From NCBI GenBank assembly GCA_951799405.1, contig OX637339.1, forward strand, positions 17,050,001-17,114,000: a stretch of 64,000 nt of DNA, written 5' to 3'. Origin of the DNA: Agapetus fuscipes. Its lineage: Eukaryota; Arthropoda; Insecta; Trichoptera; Glossosomatidae. This document shows positions 28,690 through 40,249 of the stretch, in pieces. The notes below the pieces were generated by a model. It ran no database searches and was not told where the DNA came from. It worked only from the letters and a program-made list of their open reading frames with translations. Within the stretch, counting starts at the first letter, position 1. The number at the start of each line of letters is the position of its first letter. A program made the translations under genes and the position numbers.

Positions 28690-28945
28690 GTGTTCTTTGA
28701 CTTATAGGTTGGTATGCGGCTGACCACCCATGCTGTAGAAAATGGTTCACTTTGCCAATGTCACCCCTGTCTCAGGGAAGGACGGCAAGAGTTGCAGGGT
28801 GTATGTCCATTTGAGATTTGGTTTTTATGTTGTAGGTTCACATGAGGCATGTGCAAGCGCGAACTTGTACGTGTCTGGTTGTGAGAATGCATGTAATGTG
28901 AATCTCCAATGTAACATATCCTTGCAACTTAGATTAGATTAGAAG
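28690..28945 (+). repeat. Family A retroposon, young subfamily (head-to-head partner 2)
   Basis: Differs from 51478-51747 at only about three positions. Subfamily marks are CATGAGGCATGTGC and GTTGTGAGAATGCATG. Confidence 0.88.
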
Positions 28946-29679
28946 TCAAGGAATTCCTTTGCTTTTATATTTGAGTCCTTGTTTACTTATTTGACAAATG
29001 AAAATAACATCCTGTGGATCTGAATTTCTTTTAAATCAAATTGCGAGTAATTTATTTAATAGTACTTCTCTGGCTCTGTCAACTTTGCATCTCAATATTT
29101 CAAGCCTCTTACTCTCCGCACCATTGCGGCTCGTATATATAGGTACGAAAGAGACGATTCTTGCAGACAATGGTCTTGGTAACTTGTTTAGGTCACTAAA
29201 GGTGAGCAAAATGCAAGTGTGGATAGTTTCACGCTTCGCATTGTTCCCCTATGGGTTTTGGTTTTGGTCTCACGCTCAAACTTTGATGTAAATACTACAA
29301 AGCTTTGCAAGTGTGGAAGAACATGCACAAAAGGAAAAAATCTTGGCATGGATTTACCGCAGGTATAAGATACAAATAGAGGCAAATTGTAATGTGAAAT
29401 GAAATGTGTAAATAATTTCTCGTTTTGAATATTGTTTTAGCATATTTTCAATGCAAGTTTTAGGTAAGTATGTATTTAAATTTATGTATTAATTAGGTTT
29501 AAATTTTAAGTACCACATTTTTGTTATTCAATTGTATAATAAATAGTTGTAAGGTTTTCTTTCTTTTCACAATAAAAAATAAAAAACAAATCTGTCTTTT
29601 TAATTCATTATAACTTTGTCACTTCATCTAATTGAATTTTTGGACATCATATTTCTCCTGAAGCCCCGGAATCTTCTTC
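28946..29679. other. Gene-free stretch downstream of Bx42
   Basis: No conserved gene or named repeat recognised. AATAAA-type signals at about 29538 and 29572 are possible distal poly(A) sites for Bx42. Confidence 0.35.
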
Positions 29680-30240
29680 GATGTTCCTAGACCTTATGTC
29701 TCTTCTAGGACTCCTTCAAACCTCGCCCCCAATTCCTCCTGTCTCCTGCCGAGTCTTTTTAGATTTTTCTTCTCCCTATGCCTCTTCAGTGACGATCATC
29801 ATACTTATTTACACCTTTGATACTGCGGCACGAAAGAGGTATCTTGTGCTTCTGCCAAAACACTGTCTCAGGTTCTTCAACCAAGATGTTGTTCTTCGAC
29901 CGGGAGCTCGTCTTCCCCCAATTCCTCCCTGTATGATGAGATGCTGGACTGAATACATACTTCGCATTTCTCATTATTTAGTCGAAATAAACCAGATTTT
30001 GTCTTGATGGACGCCAGGAGTTTGGCTCTGGTATTCACACGAGAAAGAACCTCGGCATTTGTGACTCGATCCATCCAGGAAACCTTCAACATCCGACGGC
30101 AGACCCACATTACAAAGGCAGTTATTCTGTTCTCGAGGCACTGTGAAAGTGTCCACCCTTCCATGCCATAGAGTAAAATTGGAAAGATGTAGCATCTCAT
30201 CATACGCAGACGTAACTCTAGTTTTTCCTATGTTCTAGTT
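29680..30240 (-). pseudogene. LINE reverse-transcriptase region fragment
   Basis: Minus frame (30203-29877) reads MMRCYIFPILLYGMEGWTLS, ITAFVMWVCRRMLKVSW and RVTNAEVLSRVN, the highly conserved block after the RT palm in LINEs. Clade not resolved; 5' and 3' parts lost. Confidence 0.8.
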
Positions 30241-30339
30241 TCCCGCTGGATCTTTCTAGATCTTCTCATCTTCCATTCTTAGTTTGTCTTCCAACTCTTC
30301 TTCATCCACCTGAATGTCCCTCAAAGATCCTATGAAATT

Positions 30340-30635
30340 AATAAATATTAGGATGATTATTTGGTGAGTGCTGTTTTTGTGTCAACCACTACTCAAGAGC
30401 CCTCTGCAAGCTTTGACGGCACTATAGACAGTGTCAATTCTCAAGCAATACCCAGTTGCTGTAAGGCTGGATGGACCTTCGGTGACAGGTCATTGATAAA
30501 GGTAAATTAATTTTTCAACACAGAAAAGCATATTTAAAAATGAAATGAAAAATTTTAGTGCTCTACCGGGAATCAAACTCATGACCTTCAGTTCACAAAT
30601 CTATAGCATCAACGACAAGACTACATACCGGTTTG
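30340..30635 (-). repeat. SINE C2, minus copy
   Basis: (ATT)-adjacent tail ATTAGGATGATTATTTGGTG, C body, box B GGAATCAAACTC-type. It abuts a plus-strand C head, making a head-to-head pair. Confidence 0.75.
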
Positions 30636-30715
30636 TTTGCAGTCTAGTGGTTAATGCATCTATCTGTATTGGAAGGTAGTGGATTTGATTCTTTGAGCGG
30701 AACACAAAAAAAAAT
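30636..30715 (+). repeat. SINE C head fragment
   Basis: TTGCAGTCTAGTGGTTAATG (box A) and GTGGATTTGATTC (box B) then truncated after the A-run. Confidence 0.6.
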
Positions 30716-30889
30716 TGCATGAGTGAAGGAGAATCAGAATGAAAAGAAATGGGAAAACATTGCATTTTTTTATTGATCATATTTTGAAAGAGAACAAAAT
30801 CAAAATACTAGCTAATCTATTTTGTGTTTCAATATGTTAAATTTACCTTAGGGAGCACAATCAAAACCTTCTGGATAACGTCCTAGAAC

Positions 30890-31275
30890 ATTCTCACAAA
30901 AATCTAAGAACATCTCGATTCAATCATGGATTGCAAGATATTTACTATGTTTGAAAAGATCTTCACAAAATGTCATAAATCTTCACAGAATCTAGGAACA
31001 TCTTCACAAAATTTTAGAAAATCTTCACAGAATCTTGAAGATCTTAAAAAAATGTTATAAATTATAACGGAGACCAAGAACATCTTCAAAGAACTTCAAG
31101 ATATCTTCACAGAATATCTGCACAGGATCTTAAGATATCTTCACAGAATCATAAAATATCTTATCATCTTGGAATATCCTCACAGAATCTTAAAATATCT
31201 TATCATCTTGGAATATCTTCACATAATCTTAGAAGATCTTCAAGGAACTTATATAACAAAATATCTTTTCAGAAT
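30890..31275. repeat. Degenerate tandem array of ATCTTCACAGAATCTTA-like units
   Basis: The motif ATCTTCACAGAATCT and variants (CTCACAGAATCTTAAAATAT, TCTTCACAAAATTTTAG) recur more than ten times at irregular spacing of about 17-45 bp. The last units share TATCTTATCATCTTGGAATA. Confidence 0.75.
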
Positions 31276-31849
31276 TCTGGTGTTCTGCGTTACCCAAAAG
31301 ATTTCAAATGTACAATTCATAAGTTATTTTCATTTGAAGAAATTCAGTCAATTAAGGGTGCATCGAAGACAGTATTTTTCATATTTTAAATAATTTAATT
31401 ACATAATTATTGACTAAGTATGTACATACAAAATAATTAGGAATAATATACTTACATGAACAAACAATAAAACTTAGATTAAATATTATATATGTACCGT
31501 TACAATTTATATAAATTCTTATTTATGCCTTCATTGATATGGTAAAAAATATTTCTTTTTTTTGGATATTGAATTAAATCTTTCTATAATCAGTATTGAA
31601 AGAATTTTATTAAAATAAACAACACCTAAATATTTGAGAGTTGTTTTCCGGGTTCTGTTGCTTGAGTGAATTCCAAATGTTACACCCATCTATCTTTGAA
31701 GGACTTCTTCAGCAATAAGATGTTTATGTACTTAACTATTTTTAAAAAGTTAGGAGTTGTTCTGTGAATTGCATTGGCTATGTTTTGATTATGGATTGTG
31801 CTCAATGATGCATAGGGCGCTCTATGAGAGGACACCACTTTACATCTAA

Positions 31850-31956
31850 GGGCCCGTTCCCACTTGTCGGGTGTCGGATCCGTATATTAATCGGAGGTTC
31901 CAATGGCAGAACATTATGTATGAAGCTATTCACACTTGACAAGTGGGAACGGGCTC
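31850..31956. mobile_element. Tiny MITE, 107 bp, TAA target duplication
   Basis: Inverted ends GGGCCCGTTCCCACTTGTC and its near-perfect complement; TAA at 31847-31849 and 31957-31959. A TWA duplication suggests PIF/Harbinger. Confidence 0.82.
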
Positions 31957-32079
31957 TAAGAGCTCATCAAGCAAACTGGTTTGAATAGCAGACAATTGAC
32001 CTCGCGCTCTGACCAAAGATGGTGCTAATATTCCAAATAAAAACACTTGTAAAAGTGCTTGAAGCGACATTCATATACC

Positions 32080-32465
32080 TCAGCAGAGGAAAGAGGAAAC
32101 CGACAATAGTGTGACTTGATCAGATTGGGGAAATTGCGAAACAATGCAATACAAAGAAGGAAATGTATGGAAATGGGAATGGATATGAATAAATTGTGAT
32201 GGATTGGCTGAGATGGGAGGATGAGGTGAGGAAGGACGCAAACCAACTACTGCAGGTGACAGACTGGAAAGCTGCAGCGGTAGACAGGAGGTGTTGGAGG
32301 CGAAGGCTGATGGAGGCCAAGGGGAGATATGAGCTGTAGGGATATCGAAGAGAAGATGAATAAATTGAAAGGAATATGCAAGGATAGGAAGAAATGGATG
32401 CAACTCTGCAGAAGCTCCGGCTACCTTTAGCGTAATGGCGACAGAGTTATACCCCTAATTTTTCA
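32080..32465 (+). pseudogene. LINE ORF2 C-terminal fragment
   Basis: Frames read LDQIGEIAKQCN-like, RWEDEVRKDANQLLQVTDW then AAVDRRCWRRRLMEAKGRYE, and KWMQLCRSSGYL followed by the RNGDRV end shared with 22425-22790. Confidence 0.72.
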
Positions 32466-32469
32466 AAAA

Positions 32470-32644
32470 CAGCACCAATATCATATCAACGAAGAAGCTC
32501 ATCAAAGACATGAAAGAAACGTCTGGAAGCTCCATCTTTGATGGACCATGGCAACATATGTATACTGGAAAACATCCCTGAAGTGTTAACCTCTGGCTGT
32601 GAAAGTCTAAAGACACAAACATTGATCAATATTAAAGAAATGGA
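32470..32644. other. No feature recognised
   Basis: Short AT-rich spacer between a LINE end and the family H repeat. Confidence 0.3.
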
Positions 32645-32810
32645 GTATCTGAGCCGGGTAGCGTGCCAAATCAGTGATGTCTTAGAACATCAGTGAGGTA
32701 TTGCTACAATCAGTTTCCAGGCAACCGTCAACGAGTTTGCCATAGCATTTTGTTTTGCGGTTTGCATTTGACAGAATATTATATGAGTATTATTTTTTGT
32801 AATTTTACTT
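32645..32810 (+). repeat. Family H repeat
   Basis: ACATCAGTGAGGTATTGCTA and CAGGCAACCGTCAACGAGTT are shared with 39115-39220, and the second half with 6000-6095 in reverse. Confidence 0.6.
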
Positions 32811-33945
32811 TTTATTAATAATTTAACCGGCTTACATTTATGTTTGAAATTTCGTCCCCTTAGTGATTGTTTGTCTTATGTCCATCAGAGGTAATTTCAC
32901 ATGAGCAATGTTTATATGTACACTGGACCAATGTGTCTTATGAAAACTGGAAATTTATTTACAAACATATTTCAAACAACTCTCACACTGTAGTGTTTCA
33001 CGTTATTTTCTTAGCTCAGATTGTGTAGAATGTGATTCTTTGAATCAAATGATACATAAGCCAAACAATCACTAGAGGGACGATATTGCTGTTATCTTAT
33101 CTCTCTTTTCTTCATTGTCAACTTATTTTATTTCGTGGCACATGCCTTACTATGGGAAACTGCTCAAATATCCCTTCTCTTCTTTATTTTTATACCCTAC
33201 GTGGTCATCATGCCTTTGTGTTCTGATATACCTATTTACCAAAATGCTTTGGGCGTGATTTCTCACAACTCTGCGACAGTGTGAGGAATTTATATCAACA
33301 GTGCCTGGTTTAAACTTCTTCTATATTGATTAAAAACGTAAATAAAATTCATCTATAAAACAAAATACATAAAAATGCCTATAAAACAATTCACATCAAA
33401 AGGGAAGCTCTGAAATGACTGAAAGTAATTTTAAATTGACTTGTAATCTTCTATATTTAAAACTGTACAATTTTATTATTCTCTTTATTCTAAAACATCA
33501 AAAAATTATCAATGTAATTATATTAATAATTATTTTAAAATAGGTACTCATATTTAGATGTATTTAATACACAGTAAATTGTTCATAGCAATGGTTATAT
33601 AAAAATATTTTTGGTATTGTACATATTTTGATTTTTCCAAATAAAGTATGGACTCGTCTAAACGCTCGCTACAGACAAGTTAAATCACAAAACTGGCAAC
33701 ATTAATGATATTGCGATAAAGAAAAACAAGTCGATAAATGCAACACATAATTAAACCAGCCCGTGCAGTCTTGACTCATCTGGCAATCAATCGGTAGATA
33801 GCAAGCAATAAAACACAAGCGTCAACAGAGGATTAGATTTTCAAATCTACATCATGCAAATTATTAGATCAGCTGTTCATGTGCGGCCATTTTATTCACT
33901 TTCTATCTACCAATATGATCACTAGAAAAGTCAAAAATTCTGACC
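32811..33945. other. Gene-free AT-rich stretch
   Basis: Nothing recognised on either strand. Confidence 0.4.
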
Positions 33946-33947
33946 AA

Positions 33948-34180
33948 GGTTTCTTGACTAATCCATTGATATAAGGCTGACAACCCATATGGTAAAAAGT
34001 GGTTCAGTTTTACCTGTGTCACATTTGTATCAGAGATAGTTTATGTTTATTTTAATGAGTGGGTTTTATTTCGTAGCTTCACATGCGGCATGTCTAAGCG
34101 CTTACACATGTTTGCTTGTGAGTGTACATGAAGTGTGAATCTTAAATGTTAATAATTCTTTACAACTTAGATTAAAGATA
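33948..34180 (+). repeat. Family A retroposon, old diverged copy
   Basis: AAGGCTGACAACCCATATGG, CACATGCGGCATGTCTAAGC and TTTACAACTTAGATTA landmarks. Confidence 0.65.
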
Positions 34181-35080
34181 GAAAATGAATGGCTGTCTGT
34201 AGTGAGCATTGAATATGAGATTTTGTATAATATTAAAAAATGCATAAATGGTAATAAAAATAATTAGACATTCAAAAGAAGTTGCGATGACTTTTATGGA
34301 CAAAAGTATGGATTAATATCTTCTATTTCAATTATGTATGAGAAACAGGATAAACAAAACTACAGATTCCCGACAATCTAGCTTGTCTCAAATATACAAG
34401 CTTAAAAAAATTGAAGGAAATATAGAGGACTATTAAAAGAATGTTAGAAGAGAAACCTGCTTTTCACATGATCCGGTTTTGATCATTTTGTTAGCGTCTA
34501 ATCAGTCACAAAATGTATGGAATCATAGGACAAACAATGTCAGATCAAATCTATAATACATTGCCAAACACATTCAAAATTAACCTGGAGTTACTGTCGT
34601 TTGACATTTCGACTGCTCAAAGGAAGAATGAAGTAACTCGGAAATTTAGGTTATTGACTTATTTCCATTTCTGAAGGTAACAAATCATTATCTTCATTCC
34701 AAGATGACAGCCGTGTCTCTATCTCTTTTAAATTCTTTAATGAATTAATGTAAAAAATAGTTCAGGCATTGTTCTCCATGGAATAAATAAACATTCAATG
34801 GGCTTTCCTGCAAAACTATCTTTTTTGACTTAGTGCTGTCTTCCTTGGAGCAGTCGATATTTACATATTGTAATGAACTTTCTAGATTAATTACACTTTT
34901 GGATTTTAGGCGAACCGTTATGGCAGAGCTTACATTATCCACAACTTTCGTCGGCTATGTAGCATTTTATTCTTATTTTGACAAATTGAAAATCTAAGTG
35001 ACAAAGTTGTTGCATTCCCATTTATAGTTATGACCTTCCATCAAGGTTACACAATAAATTGTAGAAAATAATGTCGCATA
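34181..35080. other. Gene-free stretch
   Basis: A 65-codon minus ORF (34942-34745) has no recognisable motif. Nothing else seen. Confidence 0.4.
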
Positions 35081-35082
35081 TA

Positions 35083-35160
35083 GTCCAGTCCATAGCTCAG
35101 TTGGTAGACAAGAATTAAACAAGATTTTCTCCGTCGACCTGAAGCCCGTTAAATCTACCC
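35083..35160 (+). repeat. SINE B head fragment
   Basis: CAGTCCATAGCTCAGTTGGT box A region, truncated before box B. Confidence 0.5.
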
Positions 35161-35165
35161 CGTAT

Positions 35166-35600
35166 GACCGGTCGATAGTTCAGTTGGTAGAGTGCTGGCA
35201 TTCCGTGCCGAGAGCTCGGGTTCAAATCCCACCGAGGGTGTCAGAAATGATTTCCCGTTTTGGTGTTTATTTCAAACCCAAAATAAAATACCGGCAAAGT
35301 TTACTTAGCCTTCACAAGAAATGATTACCAGCCCCGTTCGAATCCCACCAAGGGTGTCAGAAATGATTTCCCATTTCGGTGTTTATTTCAAACCCAAAAT
35401 AAAATACCGGCAAAGTTTACTTAGCCTTCACAAGAAATGATTACCAGCCCCCTTGCAAGCTGGGAAACCCTACTTCAACTGAAGTGGTTGGCATAATGCC
35501 GGCCCCCTTACCTGTAAAAATAGGTTACACCAGCCACATTCGACTCCTTCGAGAAAACGCAGTAAGAAGTTTATGTGTTACTTAGTGACATCAAAATCAG
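35166..35600 (+). repeat. SINE B with internal 116-bp tandem duplication
   Basis: Box A ATAGTTCAGTTGGTAGAG at about 35174 and box B GGTTCAAATCCC at about 35219. Units 35220-35335 and 35336-35451 are near-identical repeats starting at box B. The usual tail (CTTCAACTGAAGTGGTTGGC, CTTACCTGTAAAAATAGG) follows. Confidence 0.82.
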
Positions 35601-36160
35601 TTCATCCTTATTCGTTGTACAGAAAGAGTGCCTTCTGAAGCCATAAGCTACATCACCAACAAGACCTGGGGAATGATGAAAGTTCTCCCATAATGGTTCG
35701 TCTTATATCTGAAAAGTGTACCTCATTAATCTTACAAGATAATTACGATTTGTAAATATTACCAACTTCCGATTCAGCACTGGACTGGATCATGTAAAAA
35801 ATGTATAAAGGGTATCGGCGATGATTTGATGACAGGTGAAAAGTGAGGTTATATAAGCTCGATAGAATTCATAATGCACCAAGTATTTCTGGATAACAAT
35901 GGCGAGTTCACCAACTAAGTATATCAAATAGGAAATACCGTGTACCAATCAAAACATTGTTCCCAATATCTGTGTTATACAGAACAGATGAAATTAATAT
36001 GTTTTTTAAAGTTTTTACCTGTTTTTAGTGACAAAATATAGTGAACAAATATGTATTTTTAATGGACTCGTCACCAATATGAAAATATACTGTTTTTCTC
36101 ACGGGGCAAACATCACCACACTTGTAGAAAACAAATAACTATTAAAAAAAAATTACAACA
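35601..36160. other. Gene-free stretch
   Basis: Nothing recognised. Confidence 0.35.
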
Positions 36161-36162
36161 AA

Positions 36163-36392
36163 CTCCTTGACTTATATGATGGTGTGAGGCTGACCCCCCA
36201 TGCTGTAAAAAATGGTTCATTTTGCCATTGTCCCCCCTGTTTCAGAAGATTGTAGCCTCTATGTTCATTTGAGGTATGGATTTTAATTAGTAAGTATACA
36301 TGCAGCATTTGTAAGCAGGAACTTACACTTGTCTGTTTATGCATCTAATATGAATTTTAAATGTTAATTTATCTTTGCAACTTAGATTACAG
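36163..36392 (+). repeat. Family A retroposon, diverged
   Basis: CTCCTTGACTTATATGATGG to ATCTTTGCAACTTAGATTAC. Confidence 0.75.
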
Positions 36393-36706
36393 GTTACGGT
36401 GTCGAGCCCAATTTTGCAAACGAAACCCAGTTGCTGTAAGACTGGAAAAACAGGTCATGCACTTTTCCAATTCCATTCAGCTTTTTAACATAATATGAAA
36501 GTCTATACGAACAGGGTCATGTTATTTTTATGTGTATTTTTTTTTAAAACTTTTATTAGAAAAAAGACATTGAGTTTCTCTACACATTAATAAAAATATA
36601 ATCCACTGGTCGTTTGGTCTACTACATGTTATCATAAAAGTAAAACACATGTTTTTTTTCATTTTCACACAAATTTGGTTTGTAGTATTTCATCTTACTT
36701 AGATAA

Positions 36707-37010
36707 TAATATTAATATTAGGATGATTTATTTGGTGAGCACTGTTTTTGTGTGTATCACACCTCAAGAGCCCTGTGTGAGCTTGGTCGTTGCTGTAGAA
36801 AGCGCCAATTCTCAAGCAAGACTCAGTTGTTGTAAGGTTGGGTGGAGCTTTCAGTGACCGGTCTTCGGTAAAGGTTTATGAATTTATCAACCCAGCAAAG
36901 AGCACATTTGGAAATATAAATGGTATATTTTCGTGTTCCGCCGGGGTTCGAATCCACAACCTTCCATTTACGAGTCCAAAGTGTTGCCACTGGACTACGG
37001 ACCGGTCCAA
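36707..37010 (-). repeat. SINE C2, full length
   Basis: TATTAGGATGATTTATTTGG tail next to (AAT)n; box B GGTTCGAATCC and box A GGACTACGGACCGG at the high-coordinate end. Confidence 0.82.
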
Positions 37011-37204
37011 GAAATGCCAACAGCACGCGGTGTACCTAGCGGTCACCCATCCAGGTATGTTGCTTCACTTCGGTGATGAGAACCGGTGCTTTCAACATGG
37101 TATCGTCGTTGACTTAATAATGGCTGAAATAAATGAAATAAAGGAATGAGAAAATAAACTTTACAACTAAGAAAAACACTTGAATACATTATTTTTCATA
37201 AGGC

Positions 37205-37370
37205 TATTAGTCCAGTCGATAGCTCAAAGTACTGGCAACTTTTACTCTCTGCTTTTCAAAGAAATAAGAATCCTCAGTATATTCCACTCACCACGTGCAA
37301 ACCCTTTGAGAGCAACTCGGTGAGAAGTTGCACTGTATGTGTAGCTTCATTGCATTGCATTGAAAGGCTA
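37205..37370 (+). repeat. SINE B, internally deleted
   Basis: GTCCAGTCGATAGCTC head joined directly to the TTCCACTCACCACGTGC tail; box B and middle lost. Confidence 0.65.
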
Positions 37371-37379
37371 TCATTCAGT

Positions 37380-39110
37380 AGGAACCTAACCATAGATGAA
37401 ATATTAACATTTTGTACGTATTCGGGTAAAATTATCTAAGATGAAATTTACACAAACCAAATTTATTAAGATATTTTCATGTAAAGAACGGAAACATACT
37501 CAAGAAATATTGTAACTATGGACTTGAAATGCAATCCTCACGTATGTTCCAAATTGGATTTTTAAATGTTACAGCTCTATGCATCTGGTATCCTCAGCAT
37601 CCAAAATCAAATGTTAGTTAGCCTTTACCATTACAACACGGCCGTATGACGTCTCAACTTTGCTCAAATGTGCGTACCATATTCAAAATAAATTCAGAGA
37701 TATGACATAGGTACACAGTTAAATTGAATGTAGTAAAAGTAAGAAGTGAAACTGCCATCTTGCAAAATGACAATTTTGATAGTTCAACATGAAGGTAGCT
37801 GTGTTGTTTAAAGTTCAGAAGTACTCGTAATTTGTTGGAAACAAAAAAATTATAATTCACATTGATTATACCATGTTATCTACGTTCAGCTTGAGCTGTG
37901 TAGGTCTGTAAAGATTTGTATCATTATTATAGGTTAGGTTTCAAGGTCAAATAAAATTCAAAAATGGAATAGAATATCTCTATCTATAGCGCAAAGATTT
38001 CAGTGTCGCCACAATATATTTTTTTACCTTTTTTTGGATACTAAGTTTCAGCCCCTGCTACAAAGTCTCTTGAGTACATTTCCATTATTCGAGTCCATCA
38101 TTTGAATAGTCTACATGTAGTACAATAATATAAAAACAGAAACATTACATTTAGTTGATTATAATGAATATTGCAGTTTGTTTGTATTAACCTTACTTGT
38201 TAAAAATATATTGTTTCAATTCTATATACTCAACATGGTACAGTAAGCCCTATAACCTTCTAGTGAAAAGAAATTTGTTGAAATAAAAAAGATTTTACGG
38301 CAAATATTTCAATTCTTCTTGTGTCCAGATATTATGGTTTTGTTATAATAACGTATAGTAAATATCATGTTGTACAAAATTGATTCATTTTTGCCAAAGC
38401 CGCCCCATTTTCAGGGAAAGGCGGCTACTCATAATTTACAGGAGCTAAAACACATATATATTAGCTCCTGTCAACAAGCTTTTATAATTTTTCAGTAGAT
38501 GTCAGTGAATTAGTACTAATATTTGAGTCCCTTAGTTCCTATCTGCGATAAGTTATTTTTAAAAATGTTGATGCACCAATATTTTTTGAACAAATACTTA
38601 CTTATCCCACATTAAAAAAGTTACTAGTTAAGATGTTTTCAAAATAAAACCTTTTGACGAGACAGATTTCACTAAAAATGGTGTTTTATATTATAATATT
38701 AATTTGGCAAACCTTTTGTAGAAGTAGATTCATCGTAGATAGGCACTAGGTGACTTAAGTGTCAAAAAGCTTTCATATATTTTTAATAGATGTCAGTGCA
38801 TCAGTAAAATATGTTAGACCGCTTGACCTTTAAATTTGCTTATGATTTTCTAAGGAAATCGAACACGATTTTTGACAATAAAACAATATTTTTCCGTAAA
38901 ACCTTTTTCTTGATACCATTTTTAAGCTTATTTAAAACCTTAATTGTCTATTTGCCTACACTTACGCTACATTTACTATATTAAATATCACAATAGAAAT
39001 TTTAATACTAGTTTTATACTCAATTAAACTTGAGTGTGTTAGTAGTTTGATTATTGATTGAGTTTGTTCCAAGTTGTTGCTGTTTTCAGCGTTAGTCAAT
39101 ATAAAACGAA
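37380..39110. other. Gene-free AT-rich stretch
   Basis: Only a family A scrap near 38380-38430 (TTTTGCCAAAGCCGCCCC) and a short hairpin around AGGAGCTAAAACA / ATTAGCTCCT were seen. Confidence 0.4.
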
Positions 39111-39114
39111 TAAA

Positions 39115-39220
39115 TGGAGCATCAGAGCCATTTTACGTGCCAAAACACTGATGACCTACGAGCTACGACATCAGTGAGGTATTGTTGCAATCAGTTCCCA
39201 GGCAACTATCAGCGAGTTAA
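39115..39220 (+). repeat. Family H repeat fragment
   Basis: ACATCAGTGAGGTATTGTTG and CCAGGCAACTATCAGCGAGT match 32645-32810. Confidence 0.55.
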
Positions 39221-39289
39221 TAATTTTTGCCTGACCTGAAACAGTTATTAACATTATCAAATAATTATCCATTTTTAAATTTGATGATT

Positions 39290-39430
39290 TTTTTATTAAT
39301 CATTACCCAATGACATCTTTCCAACAAGATTTTTTTCATCACAGGGCTCAGCGGGACTCGAACTAGCGTTGTTTTGATTTAAAACACGCTAGCCAAAGTT
39401 ACAATCTGACCTGCTTGGCCACAGCGGCGA
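39290..39430 (-). repeat. SINE D fragment
   Basis: TTACCCAATGACATCT, GGGACTCGAACTAGCGTTGT and AACACGCTAGCCAAAG match 49980-50228 in the tRNA-like half. Confidence 0.65.
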
Positions 39431-39700
39431 CAAAATGTTTGTTTCGCAGTTTACCATAATGGAATATTCTACAATTATTTTTTGTAGTTTTAACTTTCTC
39501 TTTAATACAAATGTAACTCTAACCGCTTGCATAATTGTTTGACGTATTGCTGTTGTCTTGTGTCTCTTCTTTCCTTCATTTACTTGTTTTGTCATCTATT
39601 TATTTTATAGAGATTGATGGTTTGACATTTGGCATCCGGAACAAACTCAAGTGAAATACTGATAGTTGGTTAGGAAAGTACTATTCATAAATAGTAAAAA

Positions 39701-40247
39701 TGATGCTGGAGTGATGTTTTCCGGGATCTGTTGCCGTGGTCTGTGGGAGCTGGAGCTTCCGGACGTTTCACCCATTTTTACGATGGGCTTCTTCAGCATG
39801 AAGTATGATGATGATGATGATCTTGATGAGAACTGTGATGTAAGCGTGTGTACACTGAGGGTTTATATGTGCAAACTAAACACACTTTGAATGCGAGTTT
39901 GTTAATTCAGCAGCGACATCTGTGTATTCTTCGCATTTGAAACTATAGGGTATATCAGCAAACCATCTTGCTTCTACAGCGTGTGTTTGTCGTCGCAATT
40001 CATAGATGGTGTTGAATTAACAACTCGCATTCAAAGTGTGTTTAGTTTGCACATATAAACCCTCAGTGTACACACACTTACATCACAGTTCTCATCAAGA
40101 TCATCATCATCATCATACTTCACGCTGAAGAAGCCCATCGTAGAAATGGGCGAAACGTCCGGAAGCTCCAGCTCCCACAGACCACGGCAACAGATCCCGG
40201 AAAACATCACTCCAGCATCATCAGCCGGCCGTGTAAGCCTAAAACTA
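39701..40247. mobile_element. Family E foldback: two ~209-bp inverted arms
   Basis: Left arm 39701-39909 and right arm 40013-40220 are inverted copies with few mismatches, around a 103-bp loop. Each arm carries the E consensus (CCGGGATCTGTTGCCGTGGT, GAGCTGGAGCTTCCGGACG, GGGCTTCTTCAGC), a (GAT)n stretch and an inner ACTGAGGGTTTATATGTGC segment. The right side extends outward to GGCCGTGTAAGCCTAAAACT. No ORF. Confidence 0.85.
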
Positions 40248-40249
40248 TT

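Noticed and set aside
30890..31275. CRISPR-like array
   Set aside because: Units are degenerate, spacing irregular and spacers not unique; eukaryotic context.
35166..35240. Possible tRNA gene (good A and B boxes)
   Set aside because: It is the head of SINE B, which recurs with the same body and tail; no cloverleaf acceptor stem could be traced.
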